DNA from: Eucommia ulmoides
Lineage: Eukaryota; Streptophyta; Magnoliopsida; Garryales; Eucommiaceae
DNA: 64,000 bases
Assembly: GCA_016647705.1 (NCBI GenBank)
Contig: CM028339.1
Span: 22,979,803 to 23,043,802, forward strand
Reading direction: 5' to 3'
Part shown: piece after piece, positions 1-12,395 of the stretch
How the letters are laid out: every line of letters starts with the position of its first letter
Numbering within the stretch: position 1 is the stretch's first letter
Notes under the pieces: model-generated
Told to the model about the DNA's origin: nothing
The model's input: the letters and a program-made list of their open reading frames with translations, nothing else
Databases searched by the model: none
Made by a program: the position numbers and the translations under genes

Positions 1-117
1 GTATAATGTGTAACGGTTTTGGTTTCGGTTTCTAGTGAAACCGAACAAAAAACCGGACCATTGACATCCCTAAAGGTAAATAATAACCATGTGGAGGGAA
101 GGGGAGTTTTCTCACAC

Positions 118-3100
118 CTGAGTAGCGGGAATGTTCATCCTAGCAGAGTTACCCAGCTTAAGTATGTCCTGCATAGGTATGATAGCAGTCCGGGCAACGG
201 AAGAGACTGCAGCCCGGATTAGTTCCCAGGAGATTTCACCTTCTTCAGCAATTTTAAGATACTTCACAACCTGATAACAGAACACGGGCATAAATTTTTT
301 TAAGCATCTACCTAACAATTAAATGGTGTGAATTTGTATGAATTAAACAATATTATGCTGGAAAACCGCTCACGTTTGACTTCTCTCCTTGCTGCAACAC
401 ATCCCACCAACCGTGAATCTGGTAGTAATATTTACAGAAAATAAGCAAGTATCTTATTTGAATGCATAAAACTGTAGCTTCCTGCTAGTTTTTCATATTG
501 TATGGTCCAAAAAATTATGCTAATGGGAACAATTCTGATTCATTATATATTTTCAGATTATACGAGTACGAGGCATAGAGAATTACCGTGTCATTATCAT
601 GAGTACCAGTGTAGACTACTTGATTTTGCTCATGATTATGAGGCAAATGAGGGTTTTCTGCATCACTTCCAAAACCTATACCCATAAATATGAAGAACTG
701 AGATTTGCTGTCATACCTTATAATAGAGCTCGAAAACTTTTAGTATTTATGAATCTAAAAACACAAAACCGATTGGGTAAATTGATACCAAACTGAAGGA
801 CAGCCATTCCCGGTGCTCCAATAGATCTTCTAAGCTGAACTACATCTTCAGTGATTACTCCCTGTCACCCGCCGTACATATCAATAAGTATTTAAACAAA
901 TTAATATGTCAAAAGAACAATTATTATTATATTAAACTATTCTGAGGCATCATTCAATACAGTGATTATTCTTGTGGCCATGGGTTATACTTAGTCAAAC
1001 CACTTAAATCTTTGTCGATATTCCGCATTGATCTCTCTCTCTCTCTAATATTCAGTTTTTTCCTGTTTCCGGGGTATTGTGTGCGTATAGGAGTGATCCC
1101 TAAAAGAAGGAAGCTTCTCTCACCCAACTCCGGTAGATTTGCATCAATGGCTGTGAAACAAAGTCACCAGAGATGGAGTGGAGATGCATCTCCTCAAACA
1201 TTTTCATTCCAGATCTCAAAGTATATCTTCAGGGACTTCAAGGGAGATGGAAGAGTCGTGGTGATGCGTTTATCTGTAGATGGAAGGAGAAAAGAGAAAG
1301 GAAAAATGTAATGAATATTGTTAACTTTTTTCTTCTAACTTCGATTTTTTTCTGTTTTCTCCCTTTTATTTAATGTATTACTTTTTTAGATCAGAAATAT
1401 TTTTATGTTTATTTTTTTATTATTTTAATACAAAAGTCATGTGATCTGCAAGTGACTTTTTCCGTCCAAAAAATAGACAGATCGTCCAATCTGCATTTGA
1501 TTGACACACTAGAACCTTACAGGAGAAATTGGGAAAAAAATAGATTGGGGACCAAATTAATACTCCTGTTAAAGTTTAGGGACCATTAGTGAAATCAACC
1601 TTTGTTTTTAATATGAATTTCCAGCTCCTTATAAAGGCAAGGCTTCGGCTTCTTAAAATGACAATAAATTTTAGAGAATAACACTCTTGCCTTGGACATT
1701 AAATTATTGTCAGATGAACGACTTGAGAAATGTAGTTAGAGACAATTATAATGATATTAAGATTCAAAGAAAATGAGTCACAGACAATCTGAAAGCACAT
1801 ACCAAGTCTTCTGCTATGATATTCATCTTCCCTAGGGCACTGAAAATGGCGTCAAAGAAAGACTTTCCAGGTCCCGCCTATGTCAATGAAAATCATTAGT
1901 AATAGAATTGTCGGAGCAAATGGAGAAAGTAAGATGTAAACTAAAACAATGAGGAAAGGGGGATACCTTCCACTGTCCAACCATTGCAATTTTTGCCTCT
2001 GTACATGCAAAGATATAAGCACTTCTTGTCTAAACACACAATAGTCATTAGCCAGAAAGTACAAGTTAAGCATGTACTCACCAGCAGGAACAGCCCAAAA
2101 TCCTGCAAATCCTCTGAAGTGGTCTATCCTGAATTCATCAAATAGATTCTCCGCACGTTTTAGGCGCCGTACCCACCAAGAAAATGCATCTTTCTCCATG
2201 GCCTTCCAATCATATAGAGGGCTTCAAGTCAAAAAAGAAGGAATATTTCATTACCAAGCAGACTATTCTACAGGGAGATGTATAAGTAGCAGTCAATTAA
2301 ACTATAGCAGGACTGGGAATGTTTGAGACCATTCTATACGTTGTGAAAATCAAGTTAAACCAGATAATGATAACTGTCAAAAAAATGCTGACTAGCTTTG
2401 GTGATTAAGGTCTGGAAGATGGATTGCTTGACAGTTAGTCTTGCTTGTTTTGTCTTGCCTGCTTTATTTTTTCGTTGACAGTTAGTCTTGCTTGGTTTGT
2501 CTTCGCTGCTTTATGTTTTCGTTACTAGTTCTGGGCTGGTTTCTGTTTTCTGAATTTCTGTATTTGCTGTTCATATTTTTCCTTTCTCTTCTTTTTACTC
2601 TCTTCAGTATCCCCTTCAGTTCTCCTTGTGGTTATATAATTTCAATTTTCAGAAATAAACTGAAAAAAAAAAAAAAAAAAAACTGTCAAAGGAAACTAGA
2701 TATATGCATGACCATGAGACTGTATTTAACAGCTCCCAGCTACAACTTGATCGGAAAAATAGTAATTTAAAATAGATAAACTAATACACAATTTACAATT
2801 GAAATTAGCAGTTTGAACAGAAAATCTCACCTTAAACCCCTTCATTTACCTTTTTTAATTGGTTGTTTCCAAATTAAATGTAATTATTAGTTAATAAATT
2901 ACGGTCATTGGGCTGTAATCAGTATTAGTATACATAACTAATTTCTATATGCACAAATGTGGATTGTGGACTTAACCGATTCTCACATGATGGCAGAATC
3001 TATTACCCAATTTCTGACTAGTTTCTTGTACTATACTCCATTCTTCATGAAGAATAGTCATCACTCATCAATATCTGAAAAGTGGCTAATTTCGTACATG

Positions 3101-6100
3101 CAATAGACAAATGATTAACTACAAACATTGGAAAAGAGGAGGGAAAAGAATATAGATGAATAAAATAAAGAAAGCAGCATTGGAATTCAGTGCAAGAAGA
3201 AGTGTGCAATTATACTACTCCCTCCGTTCCCAAATAACTGTCGTGTTTGATTTTGCCCAACGTTTTATGTAGTGGTTGAATATTTGTTACTTTACTATAT
3301 TGCCCAAGCTGGAAAATGTGCGAAAGTATTAAAAATAAATAAATTTGAATGAGTGGTTGAGAGGAGGATCAGTTTGGAAAAGTAATAATTGAATATATCT
3401 GTTATAAAAGGAAAGTGGACAATTATGTTAAAACATCCTGAAGAGGAAAGTAGGACAAATATTTAGGAACTGAGGGAGGGGTATTCATTCATGAATTATT
3501 CCACAGAAAAATTATTGGAAGTTGTATATAAAGCAGATGCGTCAAGCAAAAAAAAAATGATTGACTTTCGTTGACATAACTCACACTGTCAACCAGGGAT
3601 GAATGAAGCAAACTATGTCTTTCTGTACTTATCAGTCTGTAATCTACCCGGGACAAAATCGAAAGGTTCAAAATTTAAAATGCAGCAGACCTCGCCAAAG
3701 ATAAAATAGCAACCCTTATTAACTTATATTGCACTATTGACCGAAACAATTAACTTGAACTACAAATCTACAGAACTAAAGAAAAACATATCAAATCTAC
3801 AGAAGCAGCCATTATCTTCACGACAGTATCTCGTTGCAGAGTTGCAAGCTGCAACTCCTGGAACTTGATGAATTAATTCATGTGTTGTCATCATGTCATT
3901 TTATATGAACTCAATGTTATAGTACACGTGTAGGAGAAGGACCTAAATTGAAATTAAACCAAAAGTGACATCTGTATAGACCAAAATTATATGTACTAGC
4001 AGCTAATTTACTCGTGAAAATTTTATGCTTTGAAGACAACATAAAAAAAATTTGGATGGTCAAATTTCATGGTCTGGAACAAGTTATATCATATTTTGAA
4101 AAATCTTTTTCAAAATTCATTAGGGTATTAGATAATAATTTTTTGCAATTAATTGATATACAAGTACTGTAGGCAACCTCAGTAACAATAGTATAACTAT
4201 TGCATCATCGAACCATTAAAATAAGATCAAAAGGCATTACTTGACTAACAAAGTGTACAATGTAAGTAGTCTTGGTATAGACCTGCCCCAAAGCTGACCA
4301 GTTTCGCTGAATGCATCCGGTGGAACACCACTAACTAGAAGAGGAAAACCATTCCTGTTCTGCCAGGCAAATAGATGGTTAGCTGATGCAAGAAAATAAA
4401 GTTTTGGAAGCATATTAGGATGATTAGTACTTCATACATTGATTGGAGAGAGTACTAACCAGCAAAAAGTGTTTCTTGTTAGCCCAAACATCAGCACTGT
4501 GATAACCAACGTAGATAGGCATGTCTCCCATTATGCTGATTCCTTTCACCCGTGCATATTCACGGAGCTTATTCCATTGTCTTTGGAATAAGAATTGTTG
4601 AGCAATGAATATATCAATCTGTAGTTTATTGCATCAGTTAGTGGCTAAAGCTCCACTGGGATCAAACATCTATATATACAGCAGAATCATGAGTCAATGG
4701 CATATCAAAGGGTCAGACAGATCTTACAAACTCCCTTTTGCTTTCATAAATTTCTTCAAATGCTACAAGATGGCGATTTTTCAAAGGTTCAGGCCAATCA
4801 TACCAGCTGAATGCATCTAAAGAGTTGTCAATAGCTGCAAAGAATGCAGCATCTACAAGCCAACCTGAAATTGTAAAGAATAACTTAAACCAACAATTAA
4901 TAAGCATGGAACACTACCAGGATGGCATTTACGCATGATAGGTAATGCAAAAAAAGTAACTGTATAGAGGGAAGATCAAATCAAATTCTAAAACCCTGGA
5001 GATGAAATAAGGACGGTGATATATAAATTACAAAGACAAGCTCAAAGCCACTAATCATAACCTCTGTGTTGAGTCAATGATTGGCACATCTATCTAAGTT
5101 TCAACCAATTAAGACAGCCTTGGTATAAGAAATATTTATTCATGCACAATTGAATCTATTACCAAAATATGCATGTTTTCGGAATACAACAGAACATAAG
5201 CCACCATAAGAATTAAAAGCCTGCAGAAGATAAAACAACTAGAACATGTATATAGCAAGTATTTCCTTGAAGTTGTGCATAAAATTCTCGTACAAGAGAT
5301 TCTAGGAGTGGCCCAGTGGAAGTCCTACTCCCCTCTAGACAGGTGGTTAGGGTTCAAATCTCACCAGGTGCATGAGGGGGGAAAAAACACTTACCTACTA
5401 AAAAAAATTAAAAAAAAAATACTTGCTCCATCCCAAATTCATTGTCCTACTTTCCTTTTTAGGATGTCCCCAATTAATTGTCATCTTTCCTTTTTAACAA
5501 ACATACTTTAGCACGTTTCCTAATATAGCCCTCTTCTCAACCACATATTCAAATTTCAAAAAGTTTTATTATGTTAACACCATTCCAAATAAGGATAATG
5601 ATAAAATAACAAGAGAATAGAAAAGAATTAGAAGTCTTAACTAATGTGTCGGCCTCTCCATCTATTTATAATAGAAATAAGGGAACAATACAGAAACATT
5701 AAGAGAACAATACAGAAACATTACGAGAATACAGAAATCTTAAGCACCAAGAATCACAGAAATATCTTCCAACAGGTAATATGGTAAAGTAAAAAATATT
5801 CAAGCACTATCTAAAACTTTGTGCAAAGTCAAATGTGACAATAAATTTGAGACGGAGTGAGTAATAATAATAATAATTATAATAATAATAATAATAATCT
5901 CGTACAAAATATGCTGTAAAATGAATAGTATGAAGTATGAATGCGTATGTATAGATAGATATGTGTGATTTCTCCATATATTAGATGGTAACTGCACACA
6001 GTGTTGAAAATAGAATATTTTTCATGCACCATGTGCTCTTCCTTCCATTTAGTTAAAAATGGTTGCAAAGCCAATCAATTGCATTATTTCACTAAAAATG

Positions 6101-9100
6101 TGCAGAACCAATCAGCTGTACGCACAATGAATTTGATTTTTTCGGTTGCCGACAATCATGCTAAATATTAGGAATACAAAGAACATAAGACCTGCAGTCA
6201 TATATCATGCAATATATGTATAAGTATGTATGGAAAATAATTTTAGCCAGCAACATCTTGATGTCCATTTATAAACTTTACAAACCTAACCAGTTTCGTA
6301 TATTAAAGAGGTTATATTCACAAAACGAGTTTCGCATAGACAAAGATATCTAAAGAGAATAAAGCTAAGTATTTAAAAGTAACAACTAACAAGACATGAA
6401 ATAGAATTGTTAAAAGATCTATACAATTGGTGTTACATTCCATTCATCTTTGAAACAGACACCGTTCTTAATTTGAAAATATATTCAAGCAATGATTCAT
6501 GATGACACTTTAAGAAGTTCAAATTCTAGATACAACCAGGGGGAAAAATAAAATAAATCCCACCTGACCTATTATATAACATCATAGACACGAGAATCCA
6601 AAATGAAAACAATTTGAGTTAGAAGCAAGAAGCTCCAACCCATGGAAGGCATAGACCAAAAACCTAAATAATTCTTGCTCTTCATTTTTAGTTCCCATAC
6701 AAGTAACAAGAAAGTTCAATAAAAGACCACACAACCAATTTAAGAAAACAAAATTGGATCCTATTTTCTCACAGTAAATGAAAAAAGCGTTGTAGAATAA
6801 ATCTCTGTTTGATGATTGTTAGCGTATCTTTACATGCAAAAACAATGACTAATTCAATTAACATGTTAATTGACTGGCATGCCTAATTAGATTGTATAAG
6901 AAAGTTGCAAACAAGGCCAACAATAAACACACAGAACTTATAAGAAACCCCAAACAAAAGTAAAAGAAGAAAATCCGACTCATTTGGTCATCAATGATTC
7001 AGTAGATAATCTCACCAACTAACAAGTATGGAAGAGAAAACAAGTTAGAATTGCCGGTTGCCACCTAATAAAAAAGAGAAGAAAATATCTCACTTGCAAC
7101 AGCAGGATCTTTACAGAAATTTTCAAGCTGATGTTTGAGTTCTCCTTCACTCGAAATAAGTCTCTGTGCAGCCTATCAAGGGAACAAATAACAACAGTAC
7201 TGCATATCAAGGGCCTGCCACCCAGATTTAGAAAGACATTTATGATAGGAACTCAAAACAAGCACGGTAGACATCAACAAAAAGTCTTCCCCCCATCCCC
7301 CACCCCACACACACACCCGGGGAAAAATCATATGCTTGTGTGCAGTTTACAAACTGGAAGACATGAAGAGAAAACTCTATCTAATTTCCCACGCTAGAAA
7401 CAGTGAAAAGGAACATTCATTGTTATCTTCAGATACTTTGAAGTGTATCGGCAAACAGAATGAAGGCCTAGATTATTGAAAACTTATTCACACATGAATA
7501 ATCAGAATTTAATACCAGACCCACTCGACTATTTCCTTTTGATGAGTTCCTAACACCTACAGTGCATAACATTCAAATGCTAAGCGTACCTTGGCTATCA
7601 AAGGATCCTTCATGGCAGCGACAATTGAGAAATTCACTCGATCTGCATCTCTGCAAGGTTGATTCAATAATAACCTAGCAATATGAAGGCAAAGAAACTG
7701 GCCATATACTAGATGCATTCATACACTAGAAATTCTCACACTGGTTTTGGCAGTTCTTCCTCCATCAACAAACCGTCTTTAACAAGCTCTTCAAGAGAAA
7801 TCAATAATGTGTTACCGCAATTCGCATCCTGTAAGTATTCAATAATAAGTTTCATCTTCCGTTACAGACGCAAACTACATATCGAGAGTCACCACCATCT
7901 TAACAATTCCTCATAGTAGCGCACCAGAAAAAAGGTTTAGAAAGTGATAACGAGAGGGCAAACTCGGTGCAATAAAGATACCGTTGCTTTAGATGGAAAG
8001 AAATACTATGAGCCCAGTCTTTAACGACAAATTGTGCTTGAAATACTGCATAAAACTACAAGAATAGAGACTTTCTAGGGTAAACCACCCACTTCATCAA
8101 GAAACTACAATTCTATCTTGCCATCTAGAAAGTCATATACAAACATTTGAAGGATCAAGGTTATAAAAGATTCATTTAATTCTATTAATAATTGGTGAAT
8201 ACTGAACGCCGCTCCTTTGGTAAAGCATCATCACTACCATGGACATTTGTCAATAGGTGAACATTGGGAATAACTATTACACATCTAAATTCTTTGGACA
8301 AAAGGTTGCGTTCTCAGCCACTTCAACAACAAACTTGATAATCTTTGCTAATAGCTGTTAGCAATGTATTCTATAACTGCATTTTGGCTATTTTACTCAA
8401 TACTGAAAGAAACAGATGAGATACATTAGAGTTTGAAGCAATAATTTCACCTGGCCAGAGTATGGGGATCCCTCTTCATTAGCCTTCCTTCCCGGTGGAA
8501 CAAGAGGAAGAACCTGCACCAAGATAACATTTTGTTCATGTAGTTAAAACTTCTAGGAACAGGGCGATCATGCTAATATAGATTTGAAACTTATCGTTGC
8601 ATTACAATTGAAAAACTAGAAATCAGTATCATATAATATAAATAACCAAAGCAGAACTCGATTTTCTTGTTTTCCTTTTTTAACTAGAAAAAGAAGGAAA
8701 AAAAAAAGGCATTTTGTTGAACTCATGGAACGTGTTACTCGTTAGGCGTTGCTGGAAGTCCACCAACTACACTAAAATGCATGTTGAAACCCAGTTTTGA
8801 TTGAACATCTATATTTGATCGGCTTGGGTTCAATCTAGAGCAACTTAACTTTGTTTATCTTCCCTTGAAAAATAGAAAGTCCCACTCATTCCTAACAAAA
8901 CCACACCTTTAAAGGCCCATTCTAAGTAAAACACGTAATTAACTACATTCGGTGCTCAGAAGTCCAGTTAACAGATTAGAGTGAAAGCTCAAAATCAAGC
9001 ATGCATAGACCTGCCAAAGGGAGCAACCGGCATCGTGAAGCCAATCGAGGAACCGAAATGCCTGGGGACCTAGGTCTCCGATGCCATAGGGACCAGGAAG

Positions 9101-9364
9101 TGACGTCGGGTGGAGGAGGATGCCGGCTCTTCTGCGATAGTCGGGATCGGGCTTGGGGAAGCAGTTGGCGTAGTTCGGCGGCAAATCCTCTCCCACGGGG
9201 GTTAAATTCGACGAATATGTAGCGTTTTGGAAGCGGACAGAGAGTGTTGCCAGCCGGGGAACGACGGGAATCTGGGAGAAGAAAGTGGCGGTGGCAGGGA
9301 CGGCGCAGAATTTGGGAGGGGAGAGAGGGGAAGGTAGGAAAGAGAGTGAATTGCAAGTCGTCAT
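118..9364 (-). CDS. DPE1: Plastid 4-alpha-glucanotransferase (disproportionating enzyme 1), 3' end outside window
   Basis: GH77 D-enzyme that moves glucan segments between malto-oligosaccharides during starch breakdown in the plastid stroma. Minus-strand exons, each with GT-AG borders and consistent phase: 9011-9364, 8451-8513, 7740-7828, 7590-7650, 7094-7172, 4728-4864, 4460-4618, 4283-4359, 2082-2221, 1967-1998, 1803-1877, 789-861, 587-675, 374-418, 118-270. They encode 542 residues; the roughly 34-residue C-terminal exon must lie left of base 1, giving about 576, as I recall for Arabidopsis DPE1. The Ser/Thr/Pro-rich N-terminus looks like a transit peptide. Catalytic residues visible: nucleophile Asp373 in RIDHFRGF, acid/base Glu420 in AEDLG, Asp473 in GTHDND. 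Also GDMPIYVGYHSADVW (family motif) and LLHPTSLPGPYGIGDLG near the mature start. No coding break was seen. The introns carry MITE and SINE insertions. Confidence 0.96.
3218..3481. mobile_element. Stowaway-like MITE in the DPE1 intron at 2222-4282
   Basis: Terminal inverted repeats read CTCCCTCCGTTCCCAAAT at the left and, on the opposite strand, CCCCTCCCTCAGTTCCTAAA at the right. The 264-bp element is flanked by TA on both sides, the target duplication of Tc1/mariner-type elements. CTCCCTCCGT is the hallmark terminus of plant Stowaway MITEs. It has no coding capacity. Confidence 0.85.
5308..5421 (+). mobile_element. tRNA-derived SINE-like element in a DPE1 intron
   Basis: A head resembling a tRNA gene has an A-box-like GGCCCAGTGG and a B-box-like GGTTCAAATC about 45 bases further on, followed by a short body and a degenerate A-rich tail. 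This is the layout of a plant SINE. It abuts the next MITE. No target duplication was identified, so the limits are approximate. Confidence 0.6.
5422..5861. mobile_element. Stowaway-like MITE, longer copy, in a DPE1 intron
   Basis: The left end CTTGCTCCATCCCAAATTCA and the reverse complement of the right end (CTCACTCCGTCTCAAATTTA) form imperfect inverted repeats with TA outside each end. At about 440 bp it is longer than the copy at 3218-3481. The middle (about 5,595-5,760) is unlike the arms and includes short duplicated phrases, so it may hold a secondary insertion. A TAA microsatellite follows directly. Confidence 0.7.
5862..5900. repeat. (TAA)n microsatellite
   Basis: A run of about 12 TAA/TAAT units adjoins the right end of the Stowaway-like MITE inside the DPE1 intron. 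Confidence 0.8.
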
Positions 9365-9373
9365 TACTTCCTG

Positions 9374-9374
<1 letters not shown>

Positions 9375-9406
<32 letters not shown>
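9375..9406 (-). repeat. (GA/CT)n microsatellite in the DPE1 5' leader
   Basis: An uninterrupted GA run on the plus strand (CT on the coding strand) lies about 11 bases upstream of the DPE1 start codon. CT-rich leaders are common in plant genes. It probably falls inside the 5' UTR, but the transcription start is not visible. Confidence 0.8.
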
Positions 9407-9408
<2 letters not shown>

Positions 9409-9598
9409 TGTGGGCGTGGGGGAGATTAGGATAGCTTTGTAGAGGGGGAACAGAAGATCAGCTATGGATCGGAACTTAGGAAGTTGGCTAGAGCGAAGAC
9501 GAGACACACGTCAGTTGGGCCAATTTTATGATGTCATTTTAGGTTAGTGTTTCTATTTTCTAGTAAACTTTAGGTCCGCGTATATATAATAAATTAAG

Positions 9599-9613
9599 CA
9601 TGACACACATATA
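9599..9613. repeat. Left target-site duplication of the LINE
   Basis: CATGACACACATATA here is identical to 10901-10915 on the other side of the LINE. A 15-bp duplication is typical of target-primed reverse transcription. Confidence 0.85.
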
Positions 9614-10900
9614 ACACACATATTTTTTTATTTTTTTTGGGTTAGAAAACGACACAACAAAAACTAACAACCAAGCGAGGGATTGTCCGTTTTCACATCC
9701 GCAATCATCAAGCCTTTGATACCCTCCGGCGGTTCTTCTAGATAAAGAAGCTCTGACCTACTATTCGCGCCCATGCGTGCAAAGAAGTCCGCACAATAGT
9801 TGACTTCTCTTCTGATGGCTTTGATTTTCAAATCATGGTTCTCAAAAATAAATTTACATTCCATTATCCATCCTCTTAGAATGTGGGAATCCGGACAATC
9901 TCCCTTGATAAGATCCACAGCATCCTGAGAGTCAATCTCAACCATCACCTTCGTATATCCTTTCGAAATCACCAGGCAGAGACTCGTATGAATCGTTCTT
10001 AATTCAGCCTCCAAGCTCGTACATGATTGAAGGTGACCAACAAAACCAATTTGCCACTTCCCATCCATGTCCCTGATAAGCCCGCCAACACCACCTCTCC
10101 CTGCGTTTCCCAAAGTGCTCCTATCGGTGTTAAGCTTGAAATTACCTGCAAGAGGAGAGGACCACTTGTATTCAGAGATCATACTGTTACCATTATGGGA
10201 ATTCAAAAGACGAAAAGCTTCCAACATATCCCGCGAGTAGCGACATATGTTGGAAACAACCACAAAAGGGTCTTGGGTGATTCCTTCGATGGTCTCTTTA
10301 TTCCAATCCTTCCAAATACCCCCATAAAATGGCAATAAACAAATATATGAAGGATGGTTTGACTGTTCGTTCTTTAATGTATTTAGAGATCCAGCTTTGG
10401 ATGTCCACATCTCGATCTCTTATTAAAACTTTTTTATCAAAAAACATGGACTACACGTGCCAAGCCTTTGGGCAAAGCTTAAGCACATGGTCAATATTTT
10501 CAATGGCTCCATTACATCTTTTACATATGGCCGAAGTATCAGTAGCCCATTTAGCTCTCAATCATTAGTAAGTAAACGTTTACGAAAAATTTTCCATAGA
10601 AAGAATTTCAAAGGTTGTGGGATTTTAAGCTTCCAAATCCAATCCCAATTAGAATAGGATTGGGTAGCATTAAAATCCGCAACAAGCGAGTATGCAGATT
10701 TGACCGTGAATTTGCCGAAATTTTCCAGAACCCAAACGACAACATCTTCTTCTAGAAAATTGGGGGGCTCAGAACTCAATATATCATTCACTTGGCTATT
10801 CGAGATAATGTGGATGATTGACAGAAAAAACTAACTACCTGAATCATTCAGAATATCGGCAACTCTTAAATCCAGTTTTTGTTGGAGCTCATTATTGCCC
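9614..10900 (-). mobile_element. 5'-truncated L1-type LINE (zinc-binding RT tail plus RNase H), with 15-bp TSD
   Basis: Reading from 10,900 down to 9,614, the element has the C-terminal part of plant LINE ORF2. A zf-RVT-like segment (about 10,791-10,450; KFTVKSAYS, WKLKIPQPLKFFLWK) precedes an RNase H domain (about 10,300-9,664) with KLNTD, SLEAEL, VEIDSQDA and NYCADFFARMG supplying acidic residues. The reverse transcriptase itself is absent, as expected for 5' truncation. Stops near 10,555 and 10,415 and a frame change between them show it is dead. The 3' end is an A-rich tail (9,620-9,640 on the opposite strand). The 15-mer CATGACACACATATA flanks it at 9599-9613 and 10901-10915. Confidence 0.88.
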
Positions 10901-10915
10901 CATGACACACATATA
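10901..10915. repeat. Right target-site duplication of the LINE
   Basis: Identical 15-mer to 9599-9613. It continues into a local duplication around 10,916-10,951 in which a phrase containing GATGTGTTTATTTTG occurs twice. Confidence 0.85.
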
Positions 10916-10951
10916 TGATGTGTTTATTTTGACACATGATGTGTTTATTTT

Positions 10952-12395
10952 GGTAACAATATTCGGAAAAAAATATATATAAGCTTCAATTAATAATAAT
11001 ATTTTATAAATACATAATATAAATATATTATATAAATAATCATAATATAATATTTTTTCAATTAACATTTACTAATATACTATAAAATAACAAATAAATA
11101 ATCATAAATTAGGATTAATTTTATCAATTTTTACAAGTTAATAAATTTTAATTTAATTAATTTATATCGTATCTTTTTTTTGCTAGACATATTTTTTGAA
11201 TCACAATTATTTTTTAAAATAATTTAAAATGTGAACTAGAAAAATTAATCATATATTTATACATTAATTTAAAAAATAGTAAATTAACTAAAACAAAAAA
11301 GATACAAATTTGAGTTGGACCACCTATTATTTGATATATAAAAAAATAAAAATAAAAAAATATATAATAACTCACCAACAGATTTGAAAAAGACATTCTT
11401 TAATCTCACTAAAAATTTCTCTGTATATTTCTACTTTTAAGCATTAGTATTATATTTGAAATTCTAATTCTGAGGATAGAAATATGTTCAGTAACGAAGA
11501 TTGTCTTGAAATTGTTTTTTTTAATTTAATTTATTAGAATGAAAATAAGAAACACATTTAATTCCAATATTTGTTCTCATTTTTTAAATTTTTTTTCCCT
11601 TTTAATGTATGGTGGGCGACATGGTGGTGATGACGGCGGGGGTGGTAATGGAAATAATTTTGTGTGAGTGAATAAGAATCAATATTTTTTTGTTTTTCAA
11701 ATTCTTAAGGAAAACATGAATTATTCTCAAATTAATTCTAAAATTTTGCCAAATACGTTTCTATATATTAATTCTAAAATTTTAAGAGCGGAGGTAACCG
11801 AAACAGTAACCAAATGGCCCTCAGTTTATAGTACACATTTTTATTTTATTATTAGTTGTTCAATTTTTCTATGTAAAATTATGGTTTAAATTTTGAAAAT
11901 AATATCTTTGTAAGCAGGATAAAACTATAAATATCTTATCCTTTTTAGCCCTGCAAGTGCCGAATGTACCATTTATTCTATTTTTTTAGCACCAAGTGAA
12001 AAAAAACCTTTATTAAATGAGTAATAAGTCATATCTCATTCTCCACCTATCAATTCACAGACTCGACCAAATATCCGAAGGATACTATGAATCTCATCCA
12101 AAACCAATACCAGACCTACAATTTCTTAAAAATCACAAAAATACTGATAAATATCAATAGCAGGAGAATAAAATATTTTTTACACTAACATCCCATGAAT
12201 TTTGGCATCTCTAATTTAATCCCCAAACTCGCCTTCACACACTATATGCCAACTCAACTACCTTTCAAGTGTAACCTAAATTGTTCTCAATGATATCTAC
12301 TGTCTACATATTACTACAAGTATAAAAAACCCAAGAACAACCATCTGTTTGTATTTGTATATGTATATGTATAGATACCATTTTACTCATTTTTC
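10952..12395. other. AT-rich intergenic DNA, no gene seen
   Basis: The sequence between the LINE and the SEP2 stop codon is very AT-rich, with short A/T runs, and no recognisable coding or mobile element. The last few hundred bases lie downstream of SEP2 and probably include its 3' UTR; no clear AATAAA was found there. Confidence 0.6.

Noticed and set aside
1480-1610. Possible MITE arm (GGACCAAATTAATACTCCTG; TTTAGGGACCATTAGTG)
   Set aside because: Wording resembles a MITE end, but no inverted partner was found within the intron.
2492-2770. Hydrophobic plus-strand ORF in a DPE1 intron
   Set aside because: It is Phe/Leu-rich from a T-rich stretch ending in an A run; composition alone explains it.
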